NCBI RefSeq assembly: GCF_027887165.1
Contig: NC_077233.1
Coordinates: forward strand, 184,015,114-184,079,113
DNA length: 64,000 bases
From: Monodelphis domestica
Taxonomy: Eukaryota; Chordata; Mammalia; Didelphimorphia; Didelphidae
Direction: 5' to 3'
Shown here: positions 61,207 to 64,000 of the stretch, in pieces
Numbering within the stretch: the first letter of the stretch is position 1
Layout: each line of letters starts with the position of its first letter
Translations under genes and position numbers: made by a program
Notes under the pieces: generated by a model
Told to the model about the DNA's origin: nothing
What the model saw: only the letters and a program-made list of their open reading frames with translations
Databases searched by the model: none

Positions 61207-61452
61207 TCCAAGGCAGTTAGATGGTGCAATGGATAAAGTACCTGACTTGAATCAGAAAAACTCATCTTCCTGAGTTCAAATCTGGCCTCAGACGCTTACT
61301 AACTGTATGAGCCTGGACTCGGCATTAGGTCCTCATCTGTCAAATGAGCTGGAAAAGGAAATGGCGAACCACTCCAGTGTCTCTACCAAGAAGACCCCCA
61401 AAGGGGGTCATGAAAAATCAGACAGGATTGAAACGACTCAACAACAACCACA
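61207..61452 (+). mobile_element. MAR1-like SINE, full length
   Basis: 'aaggcagttagatggtgcaatgg', 'tctggcctcagacgcttac', 'cctcatctgtcaaatgagctgg', 'gaagacccccaaagggggtc', 'gaaacgactcaacaacaac'. Confidence 0.9.
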
Positions 61453-61786
61453 AATTTTGCTTCATGATTCTTGATGGTTGATGAGATAGAGCAGTTTGCT
61501 GAGAGATACCCACACTATTCTCTGGTGATGGGAAGAATCAGGAAGCCCCTGGTGGCATTAATAAGATTAAAAATTTAAAGAATGAGGACTTGGCTCTGGC
61601 ATTGAAGTTTTCTCTCTATCCAGTGTATAAACAATACCACACATGAGACTCCAGGACCAGAGCTCTATCTGCCATACCACATAGCTTTCATGGAATTCAA
61701 TGACCAAGTCAGCTGGGGTCAGAGACAATACAGAGTTACTGGGACAAACCTTTCGGATAGAAGAGGGAAGTTTCCTGGATAACACA
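61453..61786. other. Unique DNA
   Basis: No gene or repeat is recognised. Confidence 0.4.
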
Positions 61787-62001
61787 AGAAACCTAAGCAA
61801 AGGGGGCAGCTGGGTGGCTCAGTGGATTGAGAGACAGGACTAGAGATGGGAGGTTCTGGGTTCAAATTTTCTAGCAGTGTGACCCTGAACAAGTCACTTA
61901 ACCCCCATTGCCTAGCCCTTACTGCTCTTCTGCCTTGGAACCAATACATAGTATTAATTCTAAGACAGAAAAAGAAAAAGGAAAAAGGAAATCTAAGCAA
62001 A
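61787..62001 (+). mobile_element. tRNA-derived SINE with target duplication
   Basis: A SINE with a short deletion in the box-B region and an A-rich tail. Flanks are agaaacctaagcaaa (61787-61801) and ggaaatctaagcaaa (61987-62001). Confidence 0.9.
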
Positions 62002-62807
62002 ACAAGCTATATTTCCAAGGAAATCCCCAGGTAGGGGCTTGAGTCATAAAGAGATTTAGTAAATCCTTAAGACTAAATTTGATTTGTGCAAACTCAAAGC
62101 TCTGGAATTATAGTGGTAATTGGCTTCACTTCCCAGAATAGCTTCCTGAAGGTAAAATCTGTTTCACTTTCGTATTTGTATCCCTACTACCTAGCATAAT
62201 GCCTGACACATAGTAGGGACTAAATAAATGCCAACTGGTTAACTGGGCAAAAGCACTGTGAGGCAGGAGACTTGGTAGGGATGCTACATACTTCCCAATC
62301 TTGTCTAGGATCGTCTCATCCTAATCAGTTGTCAGCTAGAACTCTGACAAAACAGTTCAAAAGCAATCACGCTTTCCATGGCCTAAGAGTTAATAGCATC
62401 CCATTTCACTACACAAACACACTCACCTATGATGAACTCTCAAACCTTTCGAGATGACATGTAAGCAGTAATTTCTGTCTTTGGTGAGGTCCTGGGTTTT
62501 CTTTGGAGAAGGGAGCTGCAGGTGAAGAAACATCCTTTAACCTTAAAGGCTGGAAACTTTGCAATTTATAGTTTTAGAAAGTTGCCTGGGGATGCTAAGA
62601 GTTTGTGATCTGCTTGGAGTCAGCCAATATGAGTCAATGGCACAGGATTGGAATCAGATTCTCCCTTCTATGAAGCACTCGAACCTCATTTATTTATAAC
62701 TCATTTCAATTTATTCACTTATATTATTCAGGTGATTGTTTCAAGAAAAGTAACTGAATATGTAAAAAGAATAGGACCTTAATTTTCCTATAAGAAATCA
62801 AAATTTG
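62002..62807. other. Unique DNA with an L2 terminus
   Basis: The L2 end is at about 62120-62240: 'tgtatccctactacctagc', 'gcctgacacatagtagggac', 'taaataaatgcc'. The rest is unrecognised. Confidence 0.5.
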
Positions 62808-63528
<721 letters not shown>

Positions 63529-64000
63529 AGAAAAACCTTGCTTTTTAACAATCCATGTAAAGATGTCTAAAGATGGTGGGCATAGTCTACTATAGTCTAC
63601 TGTCTCTTACTGTGAATATAATCTAGGGCTCAGTCCTTAGCAATGATTAATAAATTCTTATCAACTATTGGCTGATCAAATGCCTTATATATGCAAAGTT
63701 GTGTAAAGAACATCATTGAGAACCTGTCTGATCATAAAAGGTGGGTCAAGCATCAGGGATAATGAATGGAAAGTCTGAGTGCTGCCCTGGTACATACTAA
63801 CCATGAAAAATATCATTGGAAGACTCCAGCATATCATTGGGTGGCTCCTTTACTAAGGTGTATTTATACAAGATGTGATCAAGAATTGCACAAGAGGGAT
63901 GAGAAGGCATGAAAATGATTCACCTACACTGATGAGATCAAGGATTCAAGGAAGTATTAAAATAGTCTAAAGATAGTTTTGTTCTTATTACTCTTCCTCA
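63529..64000. other. Unique DNA at the window end
   Basis: No gene or repeat is recognised. Confidence 0.4.

Overview
This window is vertebrate nuclear DNA from a marsupial (metatherian). It has no operons, bacterial genes or CRISPR arrays. It is packed with marsupial-type tRNA-derived SINEs, MIR/CORE-SINE relics, L2 remnants, marsupial L1 fragments, and long AG-, CT-, TG- and GAAA-type microsatellites. Species cannot be fixed from sequence alone; the SINE types fit opossum-like or dasyurid-like genomes. Repeat family names come from memory of consensus sequences, not from a database run.

One protein-coding gene is clear: LITAF (lipopolysaccharide-induced TNF factor, also SIMPLE or PIG7), on the minus strand. 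Its three coding exons lie at 15065-15280 (exon 2, with the start codon), 12035-12191 (exon 3) and 9395-9503 (exon 4, with the stop). All splice sites are canonical, the phases match (1, then 2), and the joined reading frame encodes 158 residues. The non-coding first exon is inferred to end at 44501 inside a CpG island at about 43.65-44.76 kb. That gives a first intron of about 29 kb. A 3'UTR of about 2.1 kb is inferred, down to the first canonical polyadenylation signal at 7279-7284.

Layout: 1-7.2 kb is the downstream flank, with a hAT-type miniature transposon carrying an 8-bp target duplication and a 430-bp CT tract. 7.2-44.6 kb is the LITAF transcription unit, whose introns are filled with SINEs, L2, and L1 5' and 3' pieces. 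Intron 1 also holds a GC-rich patch with an ETS-IRF/ISRE-like cluster near 27.15 kb. 44.8-64 kb lies upstream of LITAF and has no recognisable protein gene. It contains an LTR cluster at 46.4-48.5 kb with a 98%-identical 148-bp inverted repeat and a tRNA-like segment in its loop, a second GC-rich unique block at 49.5-51.1 kb, a 750-bp TG/TA tract, two 5'-truncated L1s that start at the same ORF2 position, and two huge polypurine tracts.

No new protein-coding system was found. The most unusual structure is the LTR/tRNA/inverted-repeat hairpin at 47.48-47.91 kb. The most useful functional hypotheses concern LITAF regulation: the CpG promoter, the intronic EICE/ISRE and E-box cluster, and an intronic G-quadruplex.
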